Source: Nocardia sp. CC227C (lineage in GTDB: Bacteria > Actinomycetota > Actinomycetes > Mycobacteriales > Mycobacteriaceae). Taken from it: DNA of 64,000 bases. The notes under the pieces were generated by a model, which searched no databases, was not told the origin of the DNA, and saw nothing but the letters and a program-made list of their open reading frames with translations. How positions within the stretch are numbered: the stretch's first letter is position 1; each line of letters opens with the position of its first letter. Below are positions 43,098 through 52,030 of this stretch, one piece after another. The position numbers and the translations under genes were made by a program. The stretch lies in NCBI RefSeq assembly GCF_030767025.1, contig NZ_JASITE010000009.1, forward strand, positions 124,001 to 188,000, read 5' to 3'.

Positions 43098-44114
43098 ATG
43101 ACCGTCACGCCCACCTCACCGCCCGCACGGCCCCTCGGTCTGCGCGGTATCCCGCCGGAGTTGCTGCTGCTGACCGGCGTGACCTGCACCGCCGCCTCGG
43201 CCGCGTTCATCGCCCTCGCCGCGACCAGCGCGGGGACCGCCGCGTTCTTCCGATGCGCCCTCGCCCTGCCCGTGCTCATCCCGCTCGCGCTCGCCGAACG
43301 CCGCCGTGCTGCCGCCGCCGCTGCCGCCGCCTCTGCCGCCTCCGCCTCCGCTGCCGCCGCCTCCGCCTCCGCCGCTGCCTCTGCCTCCGCCGCTGCCTCG
43401 TGGCGAATCCATCCCGCACCCCTGGCCGCGGGAGCGCTACTGGGCATCGACTACGTGTTCTGGTCGGCGAGCATCCACGAGGTGGGCGCGGCGGTGTCCA
43501 CGGTTCTGATCAATATCCAGATCATCGTGTTCCCGATCCTGGCCGCCGCCGTGGACCGCACACCGGTCCCGCGGCGATTCCGGCTGACCGCACCGATCAT
43601 GCTCGTCGGCATCGTGCTGGCCAGCGGTGCGACCGCAGGCCCCACCGGTGCCGGCGACCCGCTCGCGGGTCTGGCCTACGGCACCTGCGCCGGACTGGCC
43701 TACTCCGGCTACCTCTATCTCATGCGCCGCGGCAGCATCGCCGGTTCGGCCGTCACCCCCGTGTGCACATCCACCACCGCCGCCGCCTGCACCGCGGGCG
43801 CATTCGGACTGCTCTGGGGCGGAATAGATTTCACCCCCGACCGCAGCGCCATGGGCTGGCTGCTCGCACTGGCGCTCCTCGGCCAGGTCCTCACCTGGCT
43901 GCTCATCACCACCGCGCTCCCCCGCCTGTCCCCCGGCACCGGCTCCGCTCTCCTCGCCCTGCACCCCGTCCTGGCCATCGCCCTCGGCGTAGGCATCGGC
44001 GAACACCTCACCGCCCTCCAGTTCGGGGGCTGCGCCGTGGTCGTCGTCACCGCGTACCTCGCGACCCGCGGGCAGCGCGCCGTCCCGGCAGCGAGTGACC
44101 GGCGGACCGCATGA
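43098..44114 (+). CDS. EamA-family (DMT) transporter with Ala/Ser insertion
   Basis: About 338 residues with ten hydrophobic helices in two EamA repeats (AAFIALAATSAGTAAFFRCAL; later VLTWLLITTALPRLSPGTGSALLALHP). Such carriers export amino acids or metabolites. Between helices 2 and 3 there is an insertion of about 36 residues made almost only of Ala and Ser. ATG 43098 is used; GTG 43089 is an alternative and neither has a strong ribosome site. Divergent from the LysR gene, its likely regulator. Confidence 0.85.
   Translation: MTVTPTSPPARPLGLRGIPPELLLLTGVTCTAASAAFIALAATSAGTAAFFRCALALPVLIPLALAERRRAAAAAAAASAASASAAAASASAAASASAAASWRIHPAPLAAGALLGIDYVFWSASIHEVGAAVSTVLINIQIIVFPILAAAVDRTPVPRRFRLTAPIMLVGIVLASGATAGPTGAGDPLAGLAYGTCAGLAYSGYLYLMRRGSIAGSAVTPVCTSTTAAACTAGAFGLLWGGIDFTPDRSAMGWLLALALLGQVLTWLLITTALPRLSPGTGSALLALHPVLAIALGVGIGEHLTALQFGGCAVVVVTAYLATRGQRAVPAASDRRTA
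43309..43400 (+). repeat. Imperfect trinucleotide repeat (GCC/TCC) in EamA gene
   Basis: About 30 consecutive codons are GCC, GCT, GCG, TCC or TCT, encoding Ala and Ser only. Units such as GCCTCCGCC recur. Length changes would stay in frame, so strain variation in loop length is likely rather than on/off switching. Confidence 0.75.
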
Positions 44115-44142
44115 CGCACAGCCCGACGGCCCGTCCAGAGCA

Positions 44143-45933
44143 CTATCCGTTCCGATCCGAGTGCTCGACGATGAAATCGGCGAGTGCGGTGCTCACCTTC
44201 TCCGGTTCACCGTCGTTCTGTTCGGCGGCGGCCGAGACCACGTCGGCGTGGCGATAGTGCGGAGCCTGGACGGCTTCGGCGGGCAGCAGTGGCACAGCGG
44301 GATTCAGCAGCGCGAACAGGGGGCTCACGAGCCGCAGTGGTTCCGCCACGATTCCCTCGCCGCCCAGCACGGTGAGAGTGGGCAGCTGTCGTGACGCTTC
44401 GGGCCACAGCAGGTTCGCGAACTTCCCGGACCTGGCGTACGCCTGCGTGAACGCCGTGTTGTCCAGTTGCAGCATGGTCGGGAAGTAGGGTTCGAACATC
44501 GTCGCCGGGGTGTCGAACATGGACAGTGCGAGTTCGCGCAGGTCGGTGACATTGGATTCCCTCGTCTCGTACGGGGACCCGTCCGCGCGCGGCTGCGGCT
44601 CCTCCCGGTAGCCACGCCAGCCGCACAGGACGGCCGGATCGAGCGGGCCCACCTTGGCCCCGCCCGGACCCGCGGTCCGATCGATCACCGGACCGACCAG
44701 CGGGATGTCGGCGATCCACTGCGGTAGCGGGAAGGAACGGTCACCGACCGGGCAACCGTCGAAACTGCCGACGCCCGCCTGGAAGCCCGCTATGAACTGG
44801 GAGTTCTTGTCCATGAGCGCCCCGAACAGGGCGGCATTGGTGAACCGGAAGTCGCGCACCGCCGGATCCAGCGGCGAACGGCCAAGCAGCACTTGCAGAT
44901 TGGCGTCCAGCTGGAGGTTGTGCGGTAGACGGCGCAGCAGGTCGGACTCGCGATCCGGCGCGAAGTACGCCGCGAGCGCGGCAATGGTCACCAGGGTGAA
45001 CACCATGGGCGTGGCACCGATGAGGGTATCGGTGTCGGGCGCGACTCCCGCCGCGACCAGCGTGCTCGCCGCGGTGTTCGCCACCGCCCCCGCGGCACCC
45101 GCCAGCGGTCCCAGTACGGGATTGCGTGCCAGCCCGGCGGGATCGGTGGACACCAGCGTATCGAGGGCGAATACGCCGCCGCTGCACAGCGCGGCGCCCG
45201 AGTCGGCGGTGGTGGCCGGATCGCCGTCGAAGTCCCAGCCGGCCAGCAGGCTGGTGACCAACCCCCCGTAGGAGTGCCCGCCACAGAACACCGTCGGGCC
45301 GGTCGCGGGATCGGGCACCGCTTCGGTGACGATACGCCGCCAATCGCCGATGGTCTGCACCTGATCTATCGACCGCAGGAATCCGAGTCGGCTCCAGTCG
45401 AGGAATCCCTCGAACACCTTGCCGTCCACGGGCTTTCCGTGGAAGTAGTAGTCGAGCGCGACACCGGCGTCACCGGACCGTTCGGCGGCGAGCAGGCCGG
45501 TGTTGTCGACCAGGCAGTTGGACCGGCGGCTGATCGCCCAGTACTCGATGTGGCGCCCCTGCGCGGCAGCCTTCGCCACCACCTGCCGGGCATTGATGGC
45601 GAGGCTGGCGGCCCCGGCGTAGAAGCCCGGCTGCGCGGTGACGATGGCATCTGCCTCGGACGAGCGCTGTGGCCCGTCCGCATGCCGGAATCGCAGGTAC
45701 CCGATGCGGTCACAGGCCTCCGGCCGCGGGCCCGCCGCCGACGGCAGCGGCGAATCCAAGGTGACGTAGGAGGTGATGACATCGGACGGTCCGGCCGCCG
45801 AATCAACGATCGATTCGCTCCGTTCGGGCGTCGGCGTGGCATGCGCAGGAACGGCGACCGATGATCCCGCGATCGCCGTCACCGCCACGGCCGCGACAAT
45901 CCAGCTGCGGCCGCGCGCAGAGCGGAACAACAC
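44143..45933 (-). CDS. Secreted alpha/beta hydrolase (lipase/esterase-like)
   Basis: 596 residues. Signal peptide (SWIVAAVAVTAIAGSSVAVPAHA), then a hydrolase domain with nucleophile elbow FCGGHSYGGLVTS. Several Cys in the mature part suggest disulphides. The C-terminal HADVVSAAAE could supply the catalytic His. The size and long insert resemble actinobacterial secreted lipase/S9-like proteins, but I cannot assign a family with certainty. GTG 45933 has GGGGGCGAAT upstream. A perfect 9-bp hairpin lies 53 bases upstream of the start. Confidence 0.7.
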   Translation of the reverse strand: MLFRSARGRSWIVAAVAVTAIAGSSVAVPAHATPTPERSESIVDSAAGPSDVITSYVTLDSPLPSAAGPRPEACDRIGYLRFRHADGPQRSSEADAIVTAQPGFYAGAASLAINARQVVAKAAAQGRHIEYWAISRRSNCLVDNTGLLAAERSGDAGVALDYYFHGKPVDGKVFEGFLDWSRLGFLRSIDQVQTIGDWRRIVTEAVPDPATGPTVFCGGHSYGGLVTSLLAGWDFDGDPATTADSGAALCSGGVFALDTLVSTDPAGLARNPVLGPLAGAAGAVANTAASTLVAAGVAPDTDTLIGATPMVFTLVTIAALAAYFAPDRESDLLRRLPHNLQLDANLQVLLGRSPLDPAVRDFRFTNAALFGALMDKNSQFIAGFQAGVGSFDGCPVGDRSFPLPQWIADIPLVGPVIDRTAGPGGAKVGPLDPAVLCGWRGYREEPQPRADGSPYETRESNVTDLRELALSMFDTPATMFEPYFPTMLQLDNTAFTQAYARSGKFANLLWPEASRQLPTLTVLGGEGIVAEPLRLVSPLFALLNPAVPLLPAEAVQAPHYRHADVVSAAAEQNDGEPEKVSTALADFIVEHSDRNG

Positions 45934-45985
45934 ATTCGCCCCCTAGGTCGAACGGCATGCCCGCCGTGCGGGCACACCCACTGGC

Positions 45986-46007
45986 GCGACGGTCTCCCGA
46001 CCGTCGC
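45986..46007. promoter_or_regulatory. Perfect hairpin in leader of secreted hydrolase
   Basis: GCGACGGTC and GACCGTCGC pair around the loop TCCC. It is 53 bases upstream of the hydrolase start and could be an operator or a leader stem. It belongs to a 567-base gene-free interval (45934-46500). Confidence 0.5.
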
Positions 46008-46175
46008 ACTCGAACTCGGTCGTCTCGCACATACGGCGTCGCTCGTCGGCATCGAGTGTTCGGCCACGGCCCGGATCGGCGATATCACCACCACCGCGAG
46101 CCGAGCTCGCCCTGGCACCCGGCCGTTATGCGCTGCGTCACAGCCTCGGCCGTAGTGTGTCATACATCAATGTGC

Positions 46176-46211
46176 GCAGGCACAGTCACGCACTGCCGCA
46201 TCTGTGCCTGC
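46176..46211. promoter_or_regulatory. Second inverted repeat in the 45.9-46.5 kb gap
   Basis: GCAGGCACAG and CTGTGCCTGC are perfect 10-base inverted arms separated by 16 bases. It lies mid-gap between the two divergent secreted hydrolase genes. Apart from this and the hairpin near 46.0 kb the gap shows no gene I can support. Confidence 0.45.
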
Positions 46212-46500
46212 CGCAATCTGGCGGCGTCGAAGAACGCCCGGCGAGAGCTGACGGTATCCGCCAGCAGGTCGCCGACGGCCGATGTCGCGCTGCACAACGG
46301 CGCGGCGCAAGCTCGGTACGAAAGTACAAACGCGCAGTTCATAGCGTGCCGGTCGGATCCATTGCCAGGACGGTGAGCGCCATCACCGCCGGCGGGTCAT
46401 TGTGCGGCGCACCACGCCGTCGCTAGTGTTTTCGAAACCAGTCGGTTCCACAAATCCCGGTGCCGACCCGAACTCTTCGAATCCACCGACCGAGAGACCC

Positions 46501-47904
46501 ATGTCCATGATGTTTCGCCGCACCTGGGCGAGTTCCCTGGGGACCGCCGCCCTGGTCGCCACCCTCTCCCTGTCCGCCCCGCCCGTCGCCGCCCAGTCCG
46601 ACCTCGAGGCCGACTGCGCGGAACCGGCCGCCGGACAGCTGTTCGAGCGCCGTGATCCCGCCATGACGGGAATGGATCCGGCCGCGGTGGACGACGCGCT
46701 CGAGTTCGGCGCACGCGCGGGCGGGTATGCGCTGCAGATCTATCGCCACGGCTGCCTCGTCGGTGACCGGACCCCGACCGGAAACCTGCCACTGCCGCTG
46801 GCGAGCGCCACCAAGGGCATCGCCTCCATGGTGTTCGGACGTGCGATCTCGATGGGCTACTTCACCGTCGACGACACCCTCGGGACGTTCTTTCCGCAGG
46901 CCGATCCCGAGCACGCCGCGCTCACCGTCCGTCAGGTCCTGAACCAGAACACCGGCCTGCGCTTCAGTTGGCCCACCGACGTCGCCGGTCTCTACACCGA
47001 CGCCGCCGCGCAAACGCTGGCGCAGCCGTTCGATCACGAGCCGGGCACCACCTTCCAGTACGCCCAGAACGTCATCGTGCTGCTGGTGCAGATCGTCGAG
47101 ACCACCACCGGACTCGACTTCCAGGACTTCGCGCAACGAGAGCTCTTCGGCCCCGTGGGTATCGACCGCCCGAACTGGGTCTGGCTGCGTGATCGGAGCG
47201 GCAACACCGCCGTCAACGGCGGCCTCGCCATGCGACCCGCGGATCTGGGACGGCTGGGCCGCTTACTGCTCCAGGAGGGCCGCTGGCAGGACCGTCGAAT
47301 CATCGACGCCGACTACCTACGCCAAGCTCGCACCCCGAGCGACACCAACGGCGGCTACGGATTCCTGTTCTGGCTCAATGCCGGAGACAGCTACCGAGGC
47401 ACCGAGGTACCGGTCGCCAATACCTACGACCACCCGGTATTCCCGGGCTCCCCCCGCGACCTGTACACGCTCGAGGGCGCACTCGGCCAGTTCGTCACCA
47501 TCGTCCCCAGTCGCGACCTCGTGATAGTCCGGCTCGGCATACCGACCCGCCTCGACTTCACCAACCCGATCGCACTGCTCACCGGTAGCGGCAACCCCGA
47601 CAACGCGGAACTCTTCCGGCGGGTGACCGCCGCCGTGAACGACGTACCCGGCGAACCCCACGACGACCCGTACCGGTACCCCCACCAGCCGCTGCGGCTG
47701 AGCGGTCTCGACGATCTCGGCAAGCTGGTCGATCCGCTCAACGCGGCCGCCGTCCTGCTCGGGGTCGGCCCGTACGCCTCCACAGCCTGCAATGTGCTGT
47801 GGTGCAACGGGAAACCCGTCCCGGTGGACGTCTTTCGGCTACTCCTCGACGTCGGCGGACAGGTCGCGGCCGCGGTACTCGCCCTCGGCAACACACCCCG
47901 GTAG
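46501..47904 (+). CDS. Secreted serine hydrolase, beta-lactamase class C-like
   Basis: 467 residues. Signal peptide (ASSLGTAALVATLSLSAPPVAA). The Ser-x-x-Lys motif is SATK in LASATKGIASM, and the Tyr of the YxN-type motif is in FQYAQNV. The fold resembles class C beta-lactamases, D-Ala-D-Ala peptidases and esterase EstB; the substrate is unknown. A C-terminal segment with a Cys pair (TACNVLWCNG) lies after the catalytic domain. ATG 46501 gives the signal sequence directly. Divergent from the other secreted hydrolase. Confidence 0.83.
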   Translation: MSMMFRRTWASSLGTAALVATLSLSAPPVAAQSDLEADCAEPAAGQLFERRDPAMTGMDPAAVDDALEFGARAGGYALQIYRHGCLVGDRTPTGNLPLPLASATKGIASMVFGRAISMGYFTVDDTLGTFFPQADPEHAALTVRQVLNQNTGLRFSWPTDVAGLYTDAAAQTLAQPFDHEPGTTFQYAQNVIVLLVQIVETTTGLDFQDFAQRELFGPVGIDRPNWVWLRDRSGNTAVNGGLAMRPADLGRLGRLLLQEGRWQDRRIIDADYLRQARTPSDTNGGYGFLFWLNAGDSYRGTEVPVANTYDHPVFPGSPRDLYTLEGALGQFVTIVPSRDLVIVRLGIPTRLDFTNPIALLTGSGNPDNAELFRRVTAAVNDVPGEPHDDPYRYPHQPLRLSGLDDLGKLVDPLNAAAVLLGVGPYASTACNVLWCNGKPVPVDVFRLLLDVGGQVAAAVLALGNTPR

Positions 47905-47920
47905 CCCGCGACCGGCGGAC

Positions 47921-48940
47921 TCAGTCCAGCAACTGCTCGATCCGGGTGGTGCAGAAGCCGGTGATGTCCATATCGGCAGGCAACTGGACGCGATGGGCCA
48001 TGCGCAGCAGGGGAACCGAGAGCAGGACAGCCGCCAGCATCTCGTTGTACCGCAGATTCCGGACCGCCATGCCGGTGCGATCCTCGTAATGGCGGACCGT
48101 CTCCTCCCGGGACGGCGTGCCGGGCAGCGGTGTGAGACCCTCGAATTCACTGCTGGCCCAGTCCAGGAACAGCAACCAGGCGAGATCGGCCTCGTGATCA
48201 CCGAGGTAGGCGATCTCCCAGTCCAGCACCCCGCTCACCCGGAAGTCGCTGTCGTAGAGAATATTCGACATCCGGGCGTCACCCCAGCACAGCACGGTGT
48301 GTTCGGGTTCGTACGCCGCGTCGCGCAGCCAGGTGATGGCGTGCCGATAGATCCGCGGCGTCTCGCCGCAGGCCCAGGACAATGCCTCGTCCAGGTAGTT
48401 GACCACCTGCTCGACCGGCCCGGCGCCGTAGCGGGGCAGGGCGAGGAAGTCCAGACGCAGTGCCTTCCAGTCCAATCGGTGCACCGCGGCGATGGTGTCG
48501 ACGCAACCCCACCACATGCGGGCCCGCTGTTCGGGAGTGGCTTCGAAGTAGTTGCCCGCCACATGGTAGGAGGGAAAGTCCCCGGGCGCTTCCCCCGCGA
48601 GGCGGCTCATCACGAAGTACGGGCTTCCGATATCCGCGCCCGCTCGTTCCGACCACAGTACCGTCGGCACCGGGATATCGGTCGCGGCCAGCCGTCGCAT
48701 GACCAGGATCTGGCGCAGCAGATCATAGTCCGGGAACAGCGAGGTCTCCGGCGGCCGTCGCATGACCAGCGGCAGTACGCCGTCCGCATGCTCGATGTCG
48801 AACAGGTAGGTCTCGGTCGCGAACCCGCGGGCGGTGCGGGCGACATCGCGGATGCGGGCACCCTCCGGCATCGGGATGTGCCGTCGTGCGGCACGCTCCA
48901 GCGCCGGTGCCAGCTCGTGCGCGGGCAGTCTGGTGGTCAT
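47921..48940 (-). CDS. APH-family phosphotransferase (ACAD10-like)
   Basis: 339 residues. Aminoglycoside-phosphotransferase-like kinase with the catalytic loop CWGDARMSNIL (Brenner motif, Asp and Asn) and metal-binding Asp in GVLDWEIAYLGDHEADLAWL. N-terminal GFATETYLF resembles the nucleotide loop. Members close to ACAD10 act on hydroxy-acyl or alcohol substrates rather than antibiotics. It starts two bases after the stop of the lipocalin-like gene, so the two form an operon. Confidence 0.85.
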   Translation of the reverse strand: MTTRLPAHELAPALERAARRHIPMPEGARIRDVARTARGFATETYLFDIEHADGVLPLVMRRPPETSLFPDYDLLRQILVMRRLAATDIPVPTVLWSERAGADIGSPYFVMSRLAGEAPGDFPSYHVAGNYFEATPEQRARMWWGCVDTIAAVHRLDWKALRLDFLALPRYGAGPVEQVVNYLDEALSWACGETPRIYRHAITWLRDAAYEPEHTVLCWGDARMSNILYDSDFRVSGVLDWEIAYLGDHEADLAWLLFLDWASSEFEGLTPLPGTPSREETVRHYEDRTGMAVRNLRYNEMLAAVLLSVPLLRMAHRVQLPADMDITGFCTTRIEQLLD

Positions 48941-48942
48941 GG

Positions 48943-50058
48943 TCAGAATCCCTCGAATCCGTACCGCGCATTGCGACCGAGGAACACCATCTCGACCAGT
49001 CCGTGGCCTACCCTGCCCTCGGTTTCGACGCGGCAGAACGTCTCGCTGAGCATGCTGGCCTGTTTCAGATCCGCGGTGTCGGTGAGGTCCGCGACGAAGT
49101 GGTCGCTCCACCGCGGGCCCTTCCACATGCCGGAGGCATAACCGCGGTAGTGGTCGTATCCGGCGATGCCCGGCCAGAAATCGGAGAGGGGGGTGATGGC
49201 GAACCGGCGTCGGCGGCCGTCGGCGCTGTGCACGGTGAAGTCACCGCCGCTCACGATCCGGAAGTCGTCGCGGAAGGTCAGCGCGTGCTCGGTGTTCAGG
49301 ATCGGTACCGGTTTCGCGTCCGAGCCCGAGCGTGGCAGCACCGTGCCCTCGAAGTGCCAGCGCTGCCCGTCCGCGGTCTCGCGCTGCGCGAAATGCACCA
49401 GTTCGTCCTCGAACTGGAAGATGCCCATGTAGTAGAGGACGCCGTCGGGAACCTCGTTGGGCTGCAACCCTTCTCCCTCGGGCAGACTGCCGCCGCCACC
49501 GCCGTGCCGGATACCCCAGGAATGATCACGCCCGAACCACCAGGTGTCCGGATCGATGTCGATGCGCTCGCCGTCGATCTCCATCCACCCGCTGATGCGC
49601 CCGTTCTGATAGTAACGCCGGGCATCCTCCCGTACCCGGCCACGGGAACGGAAGAACGCGGGTTCCTGTTCGTAGGCAGGGAATTCGCCTTCGAAGTCGA
49701 GCCGCAGCCGGATGCCGTGTTCATTGTCGTCGAGGGTGACGCGCACGGCGCGCAACGGATCGATGACCTCGTACCGGTAGGGCCCGACCTGCCAGGCTCC
49801 CACACCGTCGTAGCGCCCGCCGATCTCGCGGGACATGCGCACCACGTGGGCCTGTTCGCCGCCGATGGTGATCATGGCGTAGGCGTCGGTGACATTGCGG
49901 TTGGGGTAGCGGGCCATTCCGGTCATCACGCTCACCGACCCGGTGGTGTCGAAGCCGTAGAGCACGACCCGTTCGGTCCAGCGCAGATCGCTCTGCCCGA
50001 CATGGTCGAAGGTGGTGGGTAGCTGATGGCAGAGCAGTTCGTCCTGGGGGGTCAACAT
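48943..50058 (-). CDS. Lipocalin/CrtC-like hypothetical protein (DUF7064/7065 type)
   Basis: 371 residues, no signal peptide, rich in aromatic and charged residues and predicted mostly beta strand. Motifs visible are DHSWGIRHGGG, WWFGRD and GRISGWMEIDGERIDID, which resemble the two-lipocalin CrtC/AttH-like hydratase fold. Proteins of this kind commonly lie next to APH-like kinases in actinomycetes, as here. Function unknown; a hydratase or ligand-binding role is a guess. Confidence 0.6.
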   Translation of the reverse strand: MLTPQDELLCHQLPTTFDHVGQSDLRWTERVVLYGFDTTGSVSVMTGMARYPNRNVTDAYAMITIGGEQAHVVRMSREIGGRYDGVGAWQVGPYRYEVIDPLRAVRVTLDDNEHGIRLRLDFEGEFPAYEQEPAFFRSRGRVREDARRYYQNGRISGWMEIDGERIDIDPDTWWFGRDHSWGIRHGGGGGSLPEGEGLQPNEVPDGVLYYMGIFQFEDELVHFAQRETADGQRWHFEGTVLPRSGSDAKPVPILNTEHALTFRDDFRIVSGGDFTVHSADGRRRRFAITPLSDFWPGIAGYDHYRGYASGMWKGPRWSDHFVADLTDTADLKQASMLSETFCRVETEGRVGHGLVEMVFLGRNARYGFEGF

Positions 50059-50138
50059 GATCGGCTGCCTCTCGAAGGTAATGCGGTCGGTGCGATGGAG
50101 GAGGGACTCGGGGGGCCGCCCCGAATGGGTTCGATGAC

Positions 50139-51056
50139 TCAGCGCAGCAGCTTCGCGCGCAGTTTCGCCACGGTGCCGTCGGTCATGCCGAGGCCGTCGG
50201 TGAGATAGCTCCGCACCGAACCGTAGGACTGATCCATCTGCGCCAGTGCGGCATTCAGATAGCTCGCCTCGACTCCGAGGAGGGGATCGTAGATCCTGGC
50301 CACCTGTTCCCCGTACTGTGCCACGATCTGATCACGACGTTCCTTGATCGAGGCCGCCGAGTACTCGTTGGACAGCAGGAAATCCGACATGATCGTGTCG
50401 CGATCCACTCCCGCCAGCCCCAGCAGGGTGGCGGCCACCCAGCCGGTGCGGTCCTTGCCCGCGTTGCAGTGAAAGACCTGGGGCCCTTCGGCATCGGCGA
50501 GCTCGGTCAGCAGTTGCCCGATCGCCGCCCGTTCGGCCGCGCCGGTCACGAAGGTCCGGTACATGGTTCGCGCGAACTCACGGGCTTCCTCGGGCGTGCG
50601 CACTTGGCGCGCCGCCTCCTCGATATCACCGGTCAGGATGGGGATGTTGCGGTAGGCCGCGCCCTCGGGCACCCGATCGGGATTCTCCTCGATCTCCTCG
50701 GGCGTGCGCAGATCGTAGACGACGGTCAGGCGCAGCGATTGCAGCGCCACGAGATCCGCGTCACTCGGGGTGAAGGCGTTGGCACGATAGAAGACACCCC
50801 GCGACACCCGATGTCCCTCGGCCGCGGCGTAGCCGGAACCGGTGCCGCCGACATCACGGAAGTTGTCCACCGATGCCAGGCGCGGAGCCCCCGGACCGAC
50901 CGCATCGCCGGAACTGCCGGAGCCACCGGAAGATCCGGTGTCGAAGGGGAGCACCGGAGCCGGATCGGCCTGTGCGACGCCATATCCGGAGAACAGCGTC
51001 ACGCCGGCGACCGCGGTGGCCGCCGCCGCCCGGAGGAACTTGTGGTGGATTGTCAT
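50139..51056 (-). CDS. Secreted PtpB-like tyrosine/phosphoinositide phosphatase
   Basis: 305 residues. Signal peptide (FLRAAAATAVAGVTLFSGYGVAQA), Ser/Gly linker, then a PtpB-type phosphatase domain: NFRDVGGTGSGY, VVYDLRTPEEIEENPD, and the P-loop VFHCNAGKDRTGW with catalytic Cys and Arg. Mycobacterial PtpB is a secreted virulence phosphatase of this family. ATG 51056 opens the signal peptide. It is divergent from the TetR gene across two 19-bp operators and is probably the first gene of a three-gene operon with the two downstream genes (80-base gap, then 2 bases). Confidence 0.85.
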   Translation of the reverse strand: MTIHHKFLRAAAATAVAGVTLFSGYGVAQADPAPVLPFDTGSSGGSGSSGDAVGPGAPRLASVDNFRDVGGTGSGYAAAEGHRVSRGVFYRANAFTPSDADLVALQSLRLTVVYDLRTPEEIEENPDRVPEGAAYRNIPILTGDIEEAARQVRTPEEAREFARTMYRTFVTGAAERAAIGQLLTELADAEGPQVFHCNAGKDRTGWVAATLLGLAGVDRDTIMSDFLLSNEYSAASIKERRDQIVAQYGEQVARIYDPLLGVEASYLNAALAQMDQSYGSVRSYLTDGLGMTDGTVAKLRAKLLR

Positions 51057-51150
51057 TCGAGTCCTTTCGATCCTGTCGACCACCGGTCACGACGTTCGTG
51101 AAACCGGGTGACGGCACGGCGGACCGGCCATGTCAGGAAACCGGATTTTG

Positions 51151-51193
51151 TCGTTACAGTGTGTAACGACCCGGTCGTGACACAATGTAACGA
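51151..51193. promoter_or_regulatory. Two 19-bp TetR operators
   Basis: Site 1 (51151-51169) is TCGTTACAGTGTGTAACGA, perfect 8-base arms around GTG. Site 2 (51175-51193) is TCGTGACACAATGTAACGA, the same with one arm mismatch. Their centres are 24 bases apart. They sit between the divergent phosphatase and TetR genes; the second ends 29 bases before the TetR start. Confidence 0.8.
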
Positions 51194-51222
51194 CGACCAC
51201 AGTTCAACGCAAGGGGAATCGG

Positions 51223-51837
51223 GTGACGAAACGACGCGAGGGTGGACACCGACTGGGGTCCAAGCGTGATTCCGCCGTCGATACCGCCGTACTGGACGCG
51301 ACGCGGCGGCTGCTGGTCGAACGGGGCTACGGCGCGACGTCGATCGACGCCATCGCCAAACTCGCCGAGGTGGGCCGACCGACGATCTATCGCCGCTGGC
51401 CGTCCAAGGCGCATATCGTCAACGACACGATCTACCCGACCGTCGGCCCGGAGATGGAACCGGCCGCGACCTTCGCCGAGGACATCGCGCGACTGGTCGC
51501 GGGCGCGGTCACGGTGTTCGCCGATCCCGCGACCCGCGAGGCCGCCCCGGGCCTCATGAACGAGGTGCGCACGGACGCGAGCCTGCACGACGCCCTGATC
51601 ACCGGACAGCTGGCCTCGATCCGCGAGGAACTCGCCCGCCGGGTCGAGGCCGCGCGCGAACGCGGCGAGGCCCGCCCCGACGTGGATGCGGACATCCTCA
51701 TCGACGTCATCGCCGGCGCCGCGATCTTCGCCTTGTCGGTGCGTGACGTCGAGGACACCGCGGCCCTGACCTCCGGCCTCACCTCATTGCTGCTACGGGG
51801 CGTCCTCGCCGACCCGGCCGCTGATGGGACGCGGTGA
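51223..51837 (+). CDS. TetR-family transcriptional regulator
   Basis: 204 residues. HTH: AVLDATRRLLVERGYGATSIDAIAKLAEVGRPTIYRRWPSK, followed by a TetR_C-type all-helical ligand domain. GTG start 51223. The tandem palindromes in its promoter indicate autoregulation together with control of the divergent phosphatase operon. Ligand unknown. Confidence 0.9.
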   Translation: MTKRREGGHRLGSKRDSAVDTAVLDATRRLLVERGYGATSIDAIAKLAEVGRPTIYRRWPSKAHIVNDTIYPTVGPEMEPAATFAEDIARLVAGAVTVFADPATREAAPGLMNEVRTDASLHDALITGQLASIREELARRVEAARERGEARPDVDADILIDVIAGAAIFALSVRDVEDTAALTSGLTSLLLRGVLADPAADGTR

Positions 51838-52030
51838 ACCCGGCCGGTGCGCTTTCGCCGCCGCGGCCGCGGCAATGGTCACACGGACATCACCGATCGG
51901 CCGGAAGTGTGCATATGCACAATATGCGCGCGTCCAATGCTGCTCCATTACGGCGTATCGCCTGAAGCCGATCGAGAGACGCCGGTAATACTGTGCAAGG
52001 CGACAATTCAACTGGGTACCATCCACAACC

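Noticed and set aside
46157..46426. Short plus-strand frame in the 45.9-46.5 kb gap
   Set aside because: It spans the inverted repeat, has no family similarity and weak codon bias.
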